This document shows, in pieces, positions 43,917-52,790 of a stretch of 64,000 nt of DNA. The notes beneath the pieces were generated by a model that was given only the letters and a program-made list of their open reading frames with translations, was not told the DNA's origin and did not search any database. The stretch's first letter is position 1. Each line of letters starts with the position of its first letter. The stretch is taken from NCBI RefSeq assembly GCF_030412785.1, contig NZ_CP125295.1, forward strand, positions 2,852,001 through 2,916,000, written 5' to 3'. The DNA comes from Paraburkholderia sabiae (GTDB taxonomy: Bacteria > Pseudomonadota > Gammaproteobacteria > Burkholderiales > Burkholderiaceae). Both the position numbers and the translations under genes were made by a program.

Positions 43917-45362
43917 ATGAGTTTCAGAACAGAAGAAATCACTTATGTACAACCCGCGCAATCCGCACAATCGGCCGCGACGGCGGGCGCATCGCAACAG
44001 CAGCGCAGCACTGCGGAATACCGCGCGCTGGATGCCGCGCATCATATCCATCCGTTCTCCGACATGGGCGCACTGAATCGCGCGGGCAGCCGCGTGATCG
44101 TCAAGGCGGAAGGCGTGTATCTGTGGGATTCCGACGGCAACAAGATCATCGACGGCATGGCAGGCCTGTGGTGCGTCAACGTCGGCTACGGACGCAAGGA
44201 ACTGGCAGACGCCGCCTATAAGCAATTGCAGGAACTGCCCTTCTACAATACGTTCTTCAAAACCACGCACCCGCCCGTCATCGAATTGTCGGCCTTGCTC
44301 GCCGAACTGACACCCGCGCCGTTCAATCACTTCTTCTATTGCAACAGCGGCTCGGAAGGCAACGACACGGTGCTGCGCATCGTCCATCAGTACTGGGCGA
44401 CGCAGGGCAAGAAGCTGAAGAAGTTCGTCATCTCGCGCAAGAACGGCTATCACGGTTCGACGATCGCAGGCGGCACGCTGGGCGGCATGGGTTATATGCA
44501 CGAACAGATGCCGTCGCAGGTCGAGCATATCGTGCATATCGACCAACCTTACTGGTTCGGCGAAGGCGGCGACATGACGCCAGAAGAATTCGGCCTCGCG
44601 CGTGCACGTCAGCTTGAAACGGAGATTCTCGAACTCGGCGCAGAAAACGTCGCGGCGTTTATCGGTGAGCCTTTCCAGGGAGCGGGTGGCGTGATCTTTC
44701 CGCCGTCTACCTACTGGCCGGAAATCCAGCGCATTTGCCGCAAGTACGACGTGCTGCTTGTTGCCGATGAAGTGATCGGCGGTTTTGGCCGCACGGGCGA
44801 ATGGTTCGCGCATCAGCACTTCGGCTTCGAGCCGGATCTGATCACGATGGCGAAGGGCTTGACGAGCGGCTATATCCCGATGGGCGCGGTCGGCCTGCAC
44901 GACCGCATCGCAAAAGCAATCATCGAAAACGGCGAGTTCAATCATGGCCTCACGTATTCGGGCCACCCTGTCGCCGCCGCGGTCGCCGTCGCGAATCTGA
45001 AGCTGCTGCGCGACGAGAAGATCGTCGAGCGCGTGAAGAACGAAACGGGCCCGTATTTCCAGAAGTCTTTGCGTGAAGCGCTCGCGAATCATCCCATCGT
45101 CGGCGATATTGCGGGTGTGGGTCTCGTCGCGGGTATTCAACTCGCCGAGAACCCGAAGACGCGCAAGCGTTTCGAGAACGGCGGCGACGTCGGCACGATC
45201 TGCCGCGACTTCTGCTTCAACGGCAATCTGATCATGCGTGCAACGGGCGACCGCATGCTGCTCTCGCCGCCGCTCGTCATCACGAAGAGCGAGATCGACG
45301 AAATCGTTTCGAAGGCGAAAAAAGCCATCGACGCAACCGCACAACAACTCGGGCTTTCATAA
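43917..45362 (+). CDS. spuC: Putrescine/diamine aminotransferase (class III)
   Basis: A 481-residue PLP enzyme similar to SpuC, moving an amino group from putrescine to pyruvate to give 4-aminobutyraldehyde. GMAGLWCVNVGYGRKEL is the substrate-domain start, YCNSGSEGNDT binds phosphate, VADEVIGGFGRTGEWF holds the PLP Asp and ITMAKGLTSGYIPMG has the Schiff-base Lys. ACTGGAGG lies upstream of the ATG. It provides a direct transamination route beside the gamma-glutamyl route. Precise diamine preference is inferred. Confidence 0.85.
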   Translation: MSFRTEEITYVQPAQSAQSAATAGASQQQRSTAEYRALDAAHHIHPFSDMGALNRAGSRVIVKAEGVYLWDSDGNKIIDGMAGLWCVNVGYGRKELADAAYKQLQELPFYNTFFKTTHPPVIELSALLAELTPAPFNHFFYCNSGSEGNDTVLRIVHQYWATQGKKLKKFVISRKNGYHGSTIAGGTLGGMGYMHEQMPSQVEHIVHIDQPYWFGEGGDMTPEEFGLARARQLETEILELGAENVAAFIGEPFQGAGGVIFPPSTYWPEIQRICRKYDVLLVADEVIGGFGRTGEWFAHQHFGFEPDLITMAKGLTSGYIPMGAVGLHDRIAKAIIENGEFNHGLTYSGHPVAAAVAVANLKLLRDEKIVERVKNETGPYFQKSLREALANHPIVGDIAGVGLVAGIQLAENPKTRKRFENGGDVGTICRDFCFNGNLIMRATGDRMLLSPPLVITKSEIDEIVSKAKKAIDATAQQLGLS

Positions 45363-45449
45363 CGGCAGTCAGACCACCGGCGCGGGCGCCGTGACGCATC
45401 CACAACGCGACACACGCTCATGCCGGACTTTTCTTCAAGGGAAATCAAC

Positions 45450-46571
45450 ATGAGCGTTTGGTATCTTCGTCATGCGGTCGCGGGGGCCGCACTGCTCGCC
45501 GCGGCCGGCATTACGGGACTTTCAGCTACGCCGGCGCACGCTGCCGACACCGAACTGAATGTTTATAACTGGTCCGACTACATTGCGAAGGACACGATTC
45601 CGAACTTCGAGAAGCAGACGGGCATTCACGTCAAGTACGACAACTACGACAGCGACGACACGCTGCAGGCTAAATTGCTTGCAGGCAGTTCGGGCTACGA
45701 CATCGTCGTGCCGACGTCGAACTATATGGCCAAGCAGATTCAGGCCGGCGTCTATCAAAAGCTCGACAAGACGCAGATTCCCAATCTGAAGAATCTCGAT
45801 CCGACCTTGATGAAGCTGATTGCCGACGCCGATCCGGGCAACCAGTACGGCGTGCCTTGGGCATATGGCACGGACGGTATCGGTTACAACGTGCAGGCCG
45901 TGCAGAAAGTACTCGGAGCGAATGCGCCCGTCGACAGCTGGTCGCTCGTGTTCGATCCCGCGAATCTGTCGAAGCTCAAGAGCTGCGGGGTGTCGTTCCT
46001 CGATCAGGCCGTCGACGTGTTCGCCGCGACGCTGCAATACATGCACAAGGATCCGAACAGCACGAATCCCGGCGACTACCAGGCTGCTTATGAAGTGCTG
46101 AAGAAAGTCCGCCCGTACATCACGCAATTCAACTCTTCTGGCTACATCAACGACCTCGCCAATAACGACGTTTGCGTCGTCGTGGGCTGGTCCGGCGACG
46201 TCGGCATCGCGCGACGCCGCACGCAGGAAGCCAAGCGTTCGTATGAGATCAAGTTCTCGAACGTGAAGGAAGGCGGCCTGCTGTGGTTCGACGTGATGGT
46301 CGTGCCGAAGGATGCGCCTCACCCTGAAGCCGCGATGAAGTGGATCAACTTCATCTCCGACGCGAAGAACAATGCGGGCATTACCAACGAAGTGTTCTAC
46401 CCCACCGCCAATCGCGCCGCGCGCCAGTTCGTCACCCCGGCTGTCGCGCAGGATCAGACGGTCTATCCGGCCGACGACGTGATCGCCAGGATGACGCTGA
46501 TGAAACCGATGCCGACAGAAATTCTGCGGCTCGAAAACCGCCTCTGGGCGCAACTGAAAACCGGCCACTGA
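45450..46571 (+). CDS. potF: Putrescine/polyamine ABC transporter substrate-binding protein
   Basis: A 373-residue periplasmic protein. Signal peptide MSVWYLRHAVAGAALLAAAG to about AHAAD, then LNVYNWSDYIAKDTI and the PotF/SpuD-type binding residues in GTDGIGYNVQAV and LWFDVMVVPKDAPH. The start at 45450 is chosen from AAGGGAA; the longer frame lacks a signal. It is the binding protein for the potGHI importer that follows after a 212-bp gap with a strong hairpin. Confidence 0.9.
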   Translation: MSVWYLRHAVAGAALLAAAGITGLSATPAHAADTELNVYNWSDYIAKDTIPNFEKQTGIHVKYDNYDSDDTLQAKLLAGSSGYDIVVPTSNYMAKQIQAGVYQKLDKTQIPNLKNLDPTLMKLIADADPGNQYGVPWAYGTDGIGYNVQAVQKVLGANAPVDSWSLVFDPANLSKLKSCGVSFLDQAVDVFAATLQYMHKDPNSTNPGDYQAAYEVLKKVRPYITQFNSSGYINDLANNDVCVVVGWSGDVGIARRRTQEAKRSYEIKFSNVKEGGLLWFDVMVVPKDAPHPEAAMKWINFISDAKNNAGITNEVFYPTANRAARQFVTPAVAQDQTVYPADDVIARMTLMKPMPTEILRLENRLWAQLKTGH

Positions 46572-46619
46572 TTCTGATTCGACGCCGGTTATCAGAGACA
46601 TGAAAGGGAACTGAATGAA

Positions 46620-46651
46620 GCGGTAAAGGGATCGCTCGATCCCTCTACCGC
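46620..46651 (+). repeat. Strong intercistronic hairpin between potF and potG
   Basis: GCGGTA plus AGGGATCG (46620-46634) pair with CGATCCCT plus TACCGC (46637-46651), about 14 pairs with one A-C mismatch and a tight loop. There is no T run. Such hairpins after a binding-protein gene often protect the upstream message and give higher binding-protein than transporter levels. Confidence 0.65.
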
Positions 46652-46783
46652 AGAGCAGTCGCGCAGTCAGTCTGCGCCTCACGCGCAGCCCCATGTTTCC
46701 CCGATTGCAGCACGATCCTGCGAGCGCTTCGCGCGCCTCGCCAGGGCCCGTTCGTGCCTGCGATCCGCAAAGAACGGTCACAC

Positions 46784-47947
46784 ATGAATACGACGCACAC
46801 CACGCAAACCGCGAATGCGGCCACGCAGCCCACGACCTCGAATGCGGCGCAAACGAAAACGGAACAGTTCGTCCGCATCGAAAACGTCGTGAAGAAATTC
46901 GGCGACAGCACGGCTGTCGACAACGTCAACCTGAGCATCGCGAAGAACGAACTGTTCGCGCTGCTCGGCAGTTCGGGCTGCGGCAAGTCCACGCTATTGC
47001 GCATGCTGGCGGGCCTGGAGACGGCCACGTCCGGCAAGATCTATGTCGACGGCGAAGACCTCGCGACACTGCCGCCCTATCGCCGCCCCGTGAACATGAT
47101 GTTCCAGTCGTACGCGCTCTTTCCGCATATGACGGTCGAATCGAACGTCGCGTTCGGTCTCAGGCAGGAAGGCACGCCGAAGAACGAGATCAGGGAACGC
47201 GTCGCCGATGCGTTGAATCTCGTGCAGATGAGCAAGTACGCGAAGCGCAAGCCGCATCAGTTGTCGGGCGGTCAACAGCAGCGCGTCGCACTCGCGCGTT
47301 CTCTGGTGAAGCGCCCGAAGCTGTTGCTGCTCGACGAGCCGATGTCCGCACTCGATAAAAAGATCCGCCAGAAGACCCAACTCGAACTCGTGAACATCAT
47401 CGAGAAAGTCGATGTCACCTGTGTGATGGTCACGCACGATCAGGAAGAAGCGATGACGATGGCAAGCCGCCTCGCCGTCATGAGCGAAGGCCGCATCGTG
47501 CAGATCGGCTCGCCTTCCCAGGTGTACGAGTTTCCGAATAGCCGCTTTTCCGCCGAATTTATCGGCTCGACCAATCTGTTCGACGGCGTCGTCGTCGAAG
47601 ACGAACCCGATCACATCTTCGTCGAAAGCGAAGATCTCGAAGCACGCATGTATGTGAGCCACGGCGTGACGGGACCGCTCGGCATGCCCGTGGGGATATC
47701 CGTGCGGCCCGAGCGCGTGCGCGTGTCGCGCGAGAAGCCGGGCGCGGCGCACAACTGGGCACGCGGCGTCGTGACGGATGTGGCCTACATGGGCAGCTAT
47801 TCGCTGTATCACGTGCGTCTGCCGAGCGGCAAGACCGTCGTGTCGAATCTCTCCAGCTCGCACCTGATGAGCGAAGGTGCGCCCGCCTATAACGACGACG
47901 TGTTCGTCTCCTGGTCGCCGTCGAGCGGCGTGGTGCTGACGCAATGA
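46784..47947 (+). CDS. potG: Polyamine ABC transporter ATP-binding protein
   Basis: A 387-residue ATPase. Thr-rich N-terminus, then Walker A GSSGCGKST, signature LSGGQQQR, Walker B LLLLDEP, and a C-terminal TOBE domain (ISVRPERVRVSREKP). The start at 46784 is the likeliest of two in-frame Mets. Its stop overlaps the potH start by 4 bases. It powers putrescine import with potF, potH and potI. Confidence 0.9.
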   Translation: MNTTHTTQTANAATQPTTSNAAQTKTEQFVRIENVVKKFGDSTAVDNVNLSIAKNELFALLGSSGCGKSTLLRMLAGLETATSGKIYVDGEDLATLPPYRRPVNMMFQSYALFPHMTVESNVAFGLRQEGTPKNEIRERVADALNLVQMSKYAKRKPHQLSGGQQQRVALARSLVKRPKLLLLDEPMSALDKKIRQKTQLELVNIIEKVDVTCVMVTHDQEEAMTMASRLAVMSEGRIVQIGSPSQVYEFPNSRFSAEFIGSTNLFDGVVVEDEPDHIFVESEDLEARMYVSHGVTGPLGMPVGISVRPERVRVSREKPGAAHNWARGVVTDVAYMGSYSLYHVRLPSGKTVVSNLSSSHLMSEGAPAYNDDVFVSWSPSSGVVLTQ

Positions 47948-48921
47948 GAAATCCTGCCCAACCTGCCGCGGCACAACTGAGTGCCACACGTCATGCGAGT
48001 CCCGCGCTCGCATCGTTCAAACAACGCCTTGCGAAGCTGCTGCCTTCGGGCCGCAGCACTGTCATCGGCATTCCGTTCATCTGGCTCACCGTGTTCTTCG
48101 CGCTGCCGTTCGTGCTGGTGCTGAAGATCAGCTTCGCCGATTTGCGCCTCGGCATTCCGCCCTATACGGAATTGCTCAGCGTGAAAGACGGTGTCGTGCA
48201 TTTCGCGCTGCAACTGAGCCATTACGCGTTCCTCTTGCAGGACAGCCTGTATGTCGCGACCTATCTCAGCTCGTTGAAGATGGCGGCTGTGTCGACTATC
48301 TGCTGTCTGCTGATCGGCTATCCGATTGCGTACTACATCGCGCGCTCGGCACCCGCGACACGCAATCTGCTGATGATGGGCGTGATGCTGCCGTTCTGGA
48401 CGTCGTTCCTGATTCGCGTGTATGCGTGGATCGGCATTCTGAAAGACGACGGTTTGCTCAATCACACGCTGATCGCGCTCGGCCTGATTCACACGCCCTT
48501 CCGTCTCTATCACACGGATATCGGCGTCTATATCGGCATGGTCTATTCGTATCTGCCGTTCATGGTGATGCCGCTCTATGCGCATCTCGTGAAGATGGAT
48601 CTCACGTTGCTGGAAGCCGCCTACGACCTCGGCGCAAAGCCATGGACAGCGTTCACGCGCATCACGTTGCCGCTGTCGAAGAACGGCATCATCGCGGGCT
48701 CGTTGCTCGTGTTCATTCCCGCTGTCGGCGAGTACGTGATTCCCGAACTGCTCGGTGGCGCCGACACGCTGATGATCGGCCGCGTGATGTGGGATGAGTT
48801 CTTCAACGATATGGACTGGCCGATGGCATCCGCTGTGACGGTGGCGATGGTGCTGCTGTTGCTCGTACCGATGGCCGTATTCCAGTACTACCAGGTCAAG
48901 GAACTGGAGGGCGCGAAATGA
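47944..48921 (+). CDS. potH: Polyamine ABC transporter permease 1
   Basis: A 325-residue inner-membrane permease with about six helices and the EAA loop EAAYDLGAKPWTAFTRITLPLS that contacts the ATPase. The ATG overlaps the potG stop (ATGA), as is usual in pot operons. It pairs with potI. Confidence 0.92.
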   Translation: MRNPAQPAAAQLSATRHASPALASFKQRLAKLLPSGRSTVIGIPFIWLTVFFALPFVLVLKISFADLRLGIPPYTELLSVKDGVVHFALQLSHYAFLLQDSLYVATYLSSLKMAAVSTICCLLIGYPIAYYIARSAPATRNLLMMGVMLPFWTSFLIRVYAWIGILKDDGLLNHTLIALGLIHTPFRLYHTDIGVYIGMVYSYLPFMVMPLYAHLVKMDLTLLEAAYDLGAKPWTAFTRITLPLSKNGIIAGSLLVFIPAVGEYVIPELLGGADTLMIGRVMWDEFFNDMDWPMASAVTVAMVLLLLVPMAVFQYYQVKELEGAK

Positions 48922-49835
48922 TCAAGCCGAATAAGCCTTTATCCGCAACGGTACTGACGGTCGGATTTCTCTTTCTCTACATCCCGATCATCAGTCTCGT
49001 CGTGTTTTCGTTCAACGAGTCGAAGCTCGTCACCGTCTGGTCCGGCTTCTCGCTCAAGTGGTACGGCGCGCTGCTGCACGACAACGAACTGCTGACAGCT
49101 GCATGGCTGTCGCTGAAGATGGGCTTGATGACGGCATGTGCGTCCGTTGTGATCGGCACCTGGGCGGGTTTCGTGCTCGCCCGCTTCGGACGCTTTCGCG
49201 GCTTCACGTTCTTCGCGGGCATGATCAACGCGCCGCTCGTGATTCCAGAAGTGATTCAGGGCATTTCGCTGCTTCTGCTGTTCGTCGCGCTCGAACAGAT
49301 GATCGGTTGGCCCAAAGGACGCGGCGTGCTGACCATGTGGATCGGCCACGTGATGCTGTGCGTGTCGTATGTCGCGATCATCGTGCAATCGCGCGTGAAA
49401 GAGCTGAACAAGTCACTTGAAGAAGCCGCACTCGATCTTGGCGCAACGCCGTTCAAGGTGTTCTTCGTCATCACGCTGCCGCTGATCTCGCAGGCGCTGC
49501 TGTCGGGCTGGATGCTGTCGTTCACGCTCTCCATCGACGACCTCGTGCTTTCTGCGTTCCTCTCTGGCCCCGGCTCGACGACGCTGCCGCTCGTCGTGTT
49601 CTCGCGCGTCCGACTCGGTCTCAACCCGGAAATGAACGCGCTCGCGACGCTCTTCATCACGGCCGTGACGATCGGCGTGATCGCTGTGAATCAATGGATG
49701 CTGATGCGCGACCGCAAGCGCACGCGCGACATGCAAATGGCGTTCGCGCTTGCCAATGAGGCCGATGCCACCGATGCGCCGACGACCACACGCCCTGCCA
49801 TGGCAAGAAAGAAACTCGATACGGCCAACGCATAA
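48918..49835 (+). CDS. potI: Polyamine ABC transporter permease 2
   Basis: A 305-residue permease with six helices and the EAA loop EEAALDLGATPFKVFFVITLP. It overlaps potH by 4 bases (ATGA) with GGAGG upstream. A hydrophilic C-terminal tail ends the protein. Confidence 0.92.
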   Translation: MIKPNKPLSATVLTVGFLFLYIPIISLVVFSFNESKLVTVWSGFSLKWYGALLHDNELLTAAWLSLKMGLMTACASVVIGTWAGFVLARFGRFRGFTFFAGMINAPLVIPEVIQGISLLLLFVALEQMIGWPKGRGVLTMWIGHVMLCVSYVAIIVQSRVKELNKSLEEAALDLGATPFKVFFVITLPLISQALLSGWMLSFTLSIDDLVLSAFLSGPGSTTLPLVVFSRVRLGLNPEMNALATLFITAVTIGVIAVNQWMLMRDRKRTRDMQMAFALANEADATDAPTTTRPAMARKKLDTANA

Positions 49836-49873
49836 GAAGTTCTTCGCAATACGACAAACAAGGAGAAAATTGC

Positions 49874-51448
49874 ATGAGAAAGAAACTTATCTGTCTGCTG
49901 GTAGCGGGGGCTCTGCCGGGTGCCGCATTCGCGGACTCGACCAGCGCGCAGATCAAGGCCCTTCAGCAACAACTCAACGCGCTGCAAAAGGAAGTGAAGG
50001 AATTGCGTGCGCAAGTTGCTTCCAGTCCTGCTGCAACACCGGCTAGGGGAACAGCCGCTGCGCCTGCGCTGGCGGCCGGGCCTGCCATCGATATTTCATC
50101 GCCGGACTACGGCAAGGCGCCCGCGCGGCTCAGCAACGACGACGTGACGGCAATGAAGCAGCAGATCGCGAACCAGCAGTTGAAGGTGGACTCGCTCGAA
50201 GATGCCGCGCAGACGGGACCGATCGCGGGCCTCTCGGTGACGGGCTATATCGACCCGACCTACATCTATAACCGCGCGCAGAGCTCGTCGTCGTTCCTGT
50301 TCGCGAACCACGAGAGCGCGTACAACTACTACAACAGCACGTTCGGCGATCTCTATCTCGACATCAAGAAGACGTTCGGTGTCGGACCGATGGCGCCGTC
50401 GGCGGAAATCACGCTGATGCCGAACCGCGGCAACGGCATCACGCTGCTGCAGAACTCGCATGGCGAGATCGGCAACAACATCCTGAACACCGCCGTGGTC
50501 AACGTGCCGCTGACGGGTTCCACGACGTTCGTCGCCGGTCTTATTCCGAGTTTCGGCGGTTATGAAGTGCAGCAGTCGAATCAGATGCTCACGCTCACGC
50601 ACAACCTGCTGTACGACTTCTCCGATCCGGGCAGCTATGTCGGCGTCGGTGCGAACTATACGAAGGGCAACTGGGCGTGGAAGTTCTTCCTCGGCAACGA
50701 ACAGTACCGCACGTATGGCGCCGTCACGCAGACGGGCACGAATGCGCTGGGCGATCCGATCACGACGAGCAACAAGATCCCGACCTTCACCGCTCGCGCC
50801 GACTACACGTGGTCGAGCGCGCTCGATATCGGCGGCTCGATCAACATCGGCCGTCAGACGCTGCCGAGCGCAGTCGATGCGACGACGGGCAACGTCACCT
50901 ACGGCGTGGGCGGTCAGGCGCCGAGTTCCGGCGGCACGTTCTTCTTCGGCGAAGTGGACGCGACGTATCTGCTCGCCGACGTGCAGTACAACGCGGAACT
51001 GGACTACGGTCAGCAGCAGAACGCGGCGTTCAACGGCGGCCAGGCGCAATGGTATGGCCTGTCGCTGCTCGCGCACCGCAAGTTCAACATGCCTGTGGTG
51101 GGCCGCATGGGCGCAACGCTGCGCTATGACCTGCTCGTCAACAGCAAGAACGGCGGCGGCGGTGGCGGCATTGCGTTGAACTCGAACGGCATGGACGTGA
51201 ACAACGGCTTCGGCATCGGTGCGGATTGTCTTGCGAACTCGAAGGCCAATGGCGGTCTCGGCTTCGAGTGCAAGGGCGCGAACCGTCAGGACATTGCGCT
51301 CGATCTGCTGTTCTTCCCGACCCAGCAGATCACGGTCAAGGTCGAATATCGTCACGACTGGGCGAACCAGAATGTGTTCCTGCGCAACGACGGTTCGTAT
51401 AGCAAGTCGAACGATCTGCTCGCCACGCAGTTCATCTATTCGTTCTAA
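49874..51448 (+). CDS. DUF3138 outer-membrane porin-like protein
   Basis: A 524-residue exported protein: signal peptide MRKKLICLLVAGALPGAAFA, a coiled-coil segment (SAQIKALQQQLNALQKEVKEL), then a long beta-barrel with alternating residues ending in an aromatic residue (YSF). This fits DUF3138, a family related to porins such as OprD/OprP-like barrels. AAGGAGAAAATTG precedes the ATG. Inside the polyamine operon it probably admits polyamines through the outer membrane; this function is inferred. A strong intrinsic terminator follows. Confidence 0.8.
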   Translation: MRKKLICLLVAGALPGAAFADSTSAQIKALQQQLNALQKEVKELRAQVASSPAATPARGTAAAPALAAGPAIDISSPDYGKAPARLSNDDVTAMKQQIANQQLKVDSLEDAAQTGPIAGLSVTGYIDPTYIYNRAQSSSSFLFANHESAYNYYNSTFGDLYLDIKKTFGVGPMAPSAEITLMPNRGNGITLLQNSHGEIGNNILNTAVVNVPLTGSTTFVAGLIPSFGGYEVQQSNQMLTLTHNLLYDFSDPGSYVGVGANYTKGNWAWKFFLGNEQYRTYGAVTQTGTNALGDPITTSNKIPTFTARADYTWSSALDIGGSINIGRQTLPSAVDATTGNVTYGVGGQAPSSGGTFFFGEVDATYLLADVQYNAELDYGQQQNAAFNGGQAQWYGLSLLAHRKFNMPVVGRMGATLRYDLLVNSKNGGGGGGIALNSNGMDVNNGFGIGADCLANSKANGGLGFECKGANRQDIALDLLFFPTQQITVKVEYRHDWANQNVFLRNDGSYSKSNDLLATQFIYSF

Positions 51449-51458
51449 AACGTAGGGC

Positions 51459-51485
51459 GGGAGCGGCGCATGCCGTTCCCTTTTT
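51459..51485 (+). terminator. Intrinsic terminator between the DUF3138 gene and puuB
   Basis: GGGAGCGGC (51459-51467) pairs with GCCGTTCCC (51472-51480) with a single G-T wobble over a GCAT loop, and T5 follows. It ends 12 bp before the puuB start codon, which itself has no visible ribosome site. Confidence 0.8.
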
Positions 51486-51497
51486 CTCTGACTGCCT

Positions 51498-52790
51498 ATG
51501 CTCAAATTCGCCAACCAGCCTCATGCCGCGTCCTGGTACGCGGCGACTGTCAACGATTCCACCCGTCATCCGCCGCTGGACGACAACATCAGTGTCGATG
51601 TCTGCGTGATCGGTGCGGGTCTCACGGGTATTTCGACGGCGCTCAATCTCGCCGAACGCGGGCATTCGGTGGCCGTGCTGGAAGCGTCGAAAGTGGGCTG
51701 GGCGGCGAGCGGACGCAATGGCGGCCAGATGATCGGCGGCTTTGCGTGCGATATCGATACGTTCGCGAAGTACATGCCCGAGAGCGACGTGCAGCGCATG
51801 TGGGAAATGGGCCTCGAAACGCTGGATATCGTGAAGGAACGTGTCGCGAAACATCGTATCGACTGCGATCTGACGCTGGGTTATCTGACGGCCGCCAACA
51901 AACCCGCTCATGCCGATGCATTGCGTGCGTGGCGCGACGATGCGAAAGAGCGCTTCAAATACGAGCGATTTCGCTACGTCGAACGCGCGCAGATGGATCA
52001 GTATGTGCAATCCTCGCGTTATCTTGGGGGACTTTTCGATCCCGATAGCGGGCATCTGCATCCGCTCAACTACACATTGGGACTCGCACGCGCTGCCGTT
52101 GAAAGCGGCGCGCGCATCTATGAAGACAGTTGCGTCACCGCGTTGCGCAGCGAAAACGGCATACATGTCGTCGAAACGGAACGCGGCACGGTGCGGGCAT
52201 CGTATGTCGTGCTGGCGTGCAATACATGGCTCGGCTCGCTCGCGCCCGACGTATCGCGCAAGATCATGCCTGTCGGCACATATGTGATTGCAACTGAACC
52301 GCTCGACGCACAACGCGCCGCCGCTCTGATGCCCGCACGCGCAGCCGTCTGCGACAGCCGATTCGTGCTCGATTACTTCCGCCCTTCTACCGACAACCGT
52401 CTGCTATGGGGCGGCAAAGTCAGCTATTCGACATTCGCGCCACACAATCTCGGTGAAGCGATGCGCCGCGACATGCTGAAGACCTTTCCTCAACTTGCCG
52501 ACGTCAAAGTGGACTACGCGTGGGGCGGCTTCGTCGACATTACGATGAACCGCGCGCCGCATTTCGGCCGACTCGCGCCGACCGTCTATTTCGCGCAAGG
52601 CTTCTCGGGCCACGGCGTCAATACGACAGGTCTAGCGGGCAAGCTGATCGCGCAAGCCATCGACGGACAGGCGTCGCGTTTCGATCTGTTCGGTAAAATC
52701 CGCCATCGCGACTTTCCTGGCGGCGCGATGCTGCGCACGCCCGCGCTCGTGCTTGCAATGGCCTGGTATCGGATGAAGGACTTGCTGTGA
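51498..52790 (+). CDS. puuB: Gamma-glutamylputrescine oxidoreductase, copy 1
   Basis: A 430-residue FAD amine oxidase of the DAO family expected to oxidise gamma-glutamylputrescine to the aldehyde that PuuC uses. The N-terminal FAD-binding motif is CVIGAGLTGISTALNLAERG, followed by GWAASGRNGGQMIGG, and the C-terminal WGGFVDITMNRAPHFG and GFSGHGVNTTG segments. The start has no ribosome site and follows a terminator by 12 bp, so expression may depend on read-through. It overlaps the start of the second copy by 4 bases. Confidence 0.9.
   Translation: MLKFANQPHAASWYAATVNDSTRHPPLDDNISVDVCVIGAGLTGISTALNLAERGHSVAVLEASKVGWAASGRNGGQMIGGFACDIDTFAKYMPESDVQRMWEMGLETLDIVKERVAKHRIDCDLTLGYLTAANKPAHADALRAWRDDAKERFKYERFRYVERAQMDQYVQSSRYLGGLFDPDSGHLHPLNYTLGLARAAVESGARIYEDSCVTALRSENGIHVVETERGTVRASYVVLACNTWLGSLAPDVSRKIMPVGTYVIATEPLDAQRAAALMPARAAVCDSRFVLDYFRPSTDNRLLWGGKVSYSTFAPHNLGEAMRRDMLKTFPQLADVKVDYAWGGFVDITMNRAPHFGRLAPTVYFAQGFSGHGVNTTGLAGKLIAQAIDGQASRFDLFGKIRHRDFPGGAMLRTPALVLAMAWYRMKDLL

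Noticed and set aside
43893..45347. 484-residue minus-strand frame opposite the aminotransferase
   Set aside because: Aminotransferase is certain from motifs; this frame has none.
45378..45391. CGGCGCGGGCGCCG hairpin between the aminotransferase and potF
   Set aside because: Short GC palindrome expected by chance in this genome; no T run.
50096..51514. 472-residue minus-strand frame opposite the DUF3138 gene
   Set aside because: Shadow of a signal-peptide-bearing barrel protein.
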